DNA of 7,056 nt from an uncultured Dorea sp. (GTDB taxonomy: Bacteria > Bacillota > Clostridia > Lachnospirales > Lachnospiraceae), in the NCBI GenBank assembly GCA_910587575.1, contig CAJULU010000056.1, positions 1 through 7,056 of the forward strand, in the 5' to 3' direction. A program made the translations under genes and the position numbers. Shown piece after piece: positions 4,479 to 7,056 of the stretch. The notes beneath the pieces are model-generated. The model made no database searches and was not told where the DNA came from. It saw nothing but the letters and a program-made list of their open reading frames with translations. Numbering within the stretch: the stretch's first letter is position 1; the number at the start of each line of letters is the position of its first letter.

Positions 4479-7056
4479 TCATTTCCGGAGAACTGCAGCA
4501 ATATACTTTCCTGTATAGGATACCGGATTCTGTGAAACCTCCTCCGGCGTTCCCTTCGCAATGACAGTTCCGCCCCTGTCTCCGCCTTCCGGCCCAATAT
4601 CTATGATATAATCTGCCGTCTTAATTACGTCCAGATTATGTTCAATCACAATCACCGTGTTGCCGTCCGAAGACAGACGCCTCAGAATCTCCGTCAGCTT
4701 GTGGACGTCAGCAAAATGCAGCCCTGTAGTCGGCTCGTCCAGAATATAAATTGTCTTGCCCGTGCTCCTCTTGCTCAGTTCCGTTGCAAGCTTAATCCTC
4801 TGGGCTTCACCGCCCGACAGAGTCGTGGAAGGCTGTCCAAGACGGATATAGGACAGGCCCACATCATACAGCGTCTCCATCTTCCTCCGGATGCTGGGTA
4901 CATTTTCAAAGAAGTGCAGAGCCTCCTCCACCGTCATATCCAGTACATCATAAATACTTTTTCCTTTATATTTTACCTCCAGAGTCTCACGGTTATACCT
5001 CTTACCTCCGCAGACTTCACACGGCACATAAACATCCGGCAGGAAATGCATCTCAATCTTCAGGATACCGTCGCCGCTGCACGCCTCACACCTGCCGCCC
5101 TTCACGTTAAAGCTGAATCTCCCCTTCTTATAGCCTTTTGCCTTGGCATCTGCCGTAGAGGCAAACAGATCCCGGATCAGATCAAAGACTCCCGTATAGG
5201 TAGCCGGGTTCGACCTTGGCGTACGCCCGATGGGTGACTGGTCAATATTGATTACCTTGTCAAGTCTGTCCATCCCTTCAATCCTATCGTGTTTACCCGG
5301 AATGATTCTCGCACGGTTCAGTTCTCTGGCAAGACGTTTATAAAGAATTTCATTCACAAGAGAACTCTTGCCGGAACCGGATACTCCCGTCACACAAGTC
5401 ATCACTCCCAGCGGAAAATCCACGTCAATATTTTTCAGATTGTTCTCCCTTGCTCCGACAACTTTCAGCCATCCGGAAGGCTGCGCCCTTTCCTCCGGCA
5501 CCGGGATACGCACCTTGCCGCTTAAGTATGCCCCGGTAACAGAATTCTTATTCCTCATAATTTCCTTTGCATTTCCCTGCGCCACAACCTTTCCGCCATG
5601 CTCGCCGGCTCCCGGCCCGATATCCACGATATAGTCCGCCTCCAGCATGGTGTCCTCGTCATGTTCCACTACAATGACAGAATTTCCAAGATCACGCAGA
5701 TGCTTCAGAGTTCCCAGCAGTTTGTCATTATCCCTCTGGTGAAGCCCGATACTTGGCTCGTCCAGAATATAGGCAACCCCTACTAAACCAGATCCAATCT
5801 GCGTTGCCAGACGGATCCGCTGCGCCTCGCCTCCGGAGAGGCTTCCCGTTGCCCTGGCCAAGGTCAGATAATCAAGTCCCACATCCATCAGAAACTGGAT
5901 CCTTGCCTTAATCTCTTTCAGGATCTGGCCGCCGATCAGCAGCTGCTGCCTGCTTAACTCCAGATGATCCAGGAACATTTGAAGGCGCTCAATAGACATT
6001 GCCGTCAGATCCGCAATATTCCGGTCTCCCACCGTTACTGCCAGAGCCCCCGGCTTCAGTCTCTGACCTTTACACTCATGACAAGGGGTAATCCGCATAA
6101 ATTCTTCATACTCCGCCTTGGAAGTCTCAGAACCAGTCTCACGGTAACGGCGCTCCACATTACGCAGCAGTCCCTCAAAAGCCACGTCATAAACTCCTTC
6201 GCCCCTCTGCCCTTTATAATAAACCCGGACCTCTCTGCCATTCGTGCCATGGATCAGCACGTCATGGATCTTCTTCGGGTAATCCTTGAAAGGGGTGTCC
6301 AGAGAAAAATGGTATTCCCTGCATAACGCATCCAGAATAGCATAGGAAAAACTCTTCCTGTCATTACAGGACTGCCACCCCATAACCGTAATCGCCCCCT
6401 CCATGATACTCAGACTCTTATCCGGAATAATCAGATCTTCGTCAAACTCCATCTTATATCCTAATCCAAAACATTCCGGGCACGCTCCAAAGGGATTATT
6501 AAAGGAGAAACTTCTTGGTTCAATCTCTTCGATACTGATCCCGCAATCCGGACAGGAAAAACTCTGGCTGAAATGAATCGCCTCTCCGTCAATGACATCT
6601 ACGGTCAGAAGCCCTTCTGCAAGCCCCAGAACCGTTTCTATGGAGTCCGTCAGCCGCTGTTCAATCCCCGCCTTGACCATCAGACGATCCACAATGATTT
6701 CTATATTATGCTTGATATTTTTATCCAGACTGATCTCTTCCGACAATTCATAGAGATTGCCGTCTACCCGCACACGGACATATCCGCTTTTCCGGGCACG
6801 CTCAAATAACTTGGCATGGGTTCCCTTCCTTCCGCGTACCACAGGAGCAAGCAGCTGGATCTTCGTCCTCTCCGGCAGTTCCATAATCTGGTCCACCATC
6901 TGATCCACCGTCTGCTTCCTGATCTCCTTTCCACACTTTGGACAATGGGGAATCCCGATTCTTGCATAAAGCAGACGGAAATAATCGTAAATCTCCGTCA
7001 CCGTCCCTACCGTTGACCGGGGATTCCTGTTGGTTGATTTCTGGTCAATCGAGATT
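4479..7056 (-). CDS. uvrA: UvrABC system protein A (excinuclease ABC subunit A), N-terminus outside window
   Basis: 858 C-terminal residues are visible; roughly the first 95 of the usual 940 to 950 lie beyond the right edge, including the first Walker A. The frame is open to the last base and begins ISIDQKSTNRNPRSTVGT, a conserved UvrA block, so the GTG at 6999-7001 is an internal valine codon and not the start. In visible numbering: CPKCG 38-42; the UvrB-interaction region about 50-130; a zinc module C168/C171 and C192/C195; ABC signature LSGGEAQ 406-412; Walker B ILDEP 430-434; second Walker A GVSGSGKSS 557-565; the C-terminal zinc finger C656/C659 and C679/C682 in the DNA-binding insertion; second signature LSGGEAQ 746-752; Walker B ILDEP 771-775; and H-loop His 806. 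UvrA dimers find bulky DNA lesions and load UvrB for excision repair in the cytoplasm. The gene is intact as far as seen and ends 106 bases before the -35 box of the next promoter. Neither its promoter nor a LexA-type site can be judged here, and uvrB, often just upstream, would lie outside the window. Confidence 0.97.
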   Translation of the reverse strand, partial: ISIDQKSTNRNPRSTVGTVTEIYDYFRLLYARIGIPHCPKCGKEIRKQTVDQMVDQIMELPERTKIQLLAPVVRGRKGTHAKLFERARKSGYVRVRVDGNLYELSEEISLDKNIKHNIEIIVDRLMVKAGIEQRLTDSIETVLGLAEGLLTVDVIDGEAIHFSQSFSCPDCGISIEEIEPRSFSFNNPFGACPECFGLGYKMEFDEDLIIPDKSLSIMEGAITVMGWQSCNDRKSFSYAILDALCREYHFSLDTPFKDYPKKIHDVLIHGTNGREVRVYYKGQRGEGVYDVAFEGLLRNVERRYRETGSETSKAEYEEFMRITPCHECKGQRLKPGALAVTVGDRNIADLTAMSIERLQMFLDHLELSRQQLLIGGQILKEIKARIQFLMDVGLDYLTLARATGSLSGGEAQRIRLATQIGSGLVGVAYILDEPSIGLHQRDNDKLLGTLKHLRDLGNSVIVVEHDEDTMLEADYIVDIGPGAGEHGGKVVAQGNAKEIMRNKNSVTGAYLSGKVRIPVPEERAQPSGWLKVVGARENNLKNIDVDFPLGVMTCVTGVSGSGKSSLVNEILYKRLARELNRARIIPGKHDRIEGMDRLDKVINIDQSPIGRTPRSNPATYTGVFDLIRDLFASTADAKAKGYKKGRFSFNVKGGRCEACSGDGILKIEMHFLPDVYVPCEVCGGKRYNRETLEVKYKGKSIYDVLDMTVEEALHFFENVPSIRRKMETLYDVGLSYIRLGQPSTTLSGGEAQRIKLATELSKRSTGKTIYILDEPTTGLHFADVHKLTEILRRLSSDGNTVIVIEHNLDVIKTADYIIDIGPEGGDRGGTVIAKGTPEEVSQNPVSYTGKYIAAVLRK

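Noticed and set aside
4638..5237. 199-codon plus-strand open frame opposite uvrA
   Set aside because: It is antisense to conserved UvrA domains including the second ABC signature; no family resemblance in its translation.
6999..7001. GTG codon as the start of uvrA
   Set aside because: The frame stays open to the window edge and the upstream residues (ISIDQKSTNRNPRSTVGT) are a conserved internal UvrA block, so the gene is cut by the window.

Overview
The window looks like chromosomal DNA of a low-to-mid GC Gram-positive anaerobe of the Clostridia, most likely Lachnospiraceae. This is inferred from the protein sequences (a RecD2-type helicase with the long N-terminal extension, a ComFC-type phosphoribosyltransferase, an MreB/Mbl-type actin), from the Shine-Dalgarno sites and from the gene order. 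No marker in the window fixes the genus.

Almost everything is on the minus strand and reads right to left: uvrA (nucleotide excision repair, cut by the right edge of the window, 4479-7056), a 256-base intergenic region, then mreB (3233-4222), recD2 (1023-3233) and comF (295-1026). The last three are packed with no gaps. The mreB stop overlaps the recD2 start by one base (TAATG), and the recD2 stop overlaps the comF start by four (ATGA). They therefore look like one translationally coupled operon. A good SigA-type promoter (TTTCCA, 17 bases, TATAAT) lies about 120 bases upstream of mreB. A nested hairpin directly after comF probably ends the transcript.

The mreB leader is the least ordinary part. 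It is about 115 nt long. It holds a possible 18-codon upstream ORF with its own ribosome binding site, and two imperfect 23-base direct repeats exactly 40 bases apart, each centred on a TGATNATCA dyad. The repeats overlap the start-proximal part and the end of the small ORF, which suggests leader-level or operator control of the operon.

The left edge (1-240, plus strand) is the trace of a mobile element: the last 53 codons of a tyrosine recombinase, keeping the nucleophilic tyrosine but cut off just before its RHSH segment. Two stop codons precede the fragment, and ahead of them is unrelated sequence with a short perfect inverted repeat. This suggests that integration or decay took place immediately downstream of comF.

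Functionally, uvrA and recD2 act in DNA repair and recombination, comF belongs to the DNA-uptake and recombination gene set of Firmicutes, and mreB organises cell-wall synthesis. The window is otherwise housekeeping sequence; I do not see a new multi-gene system in it.
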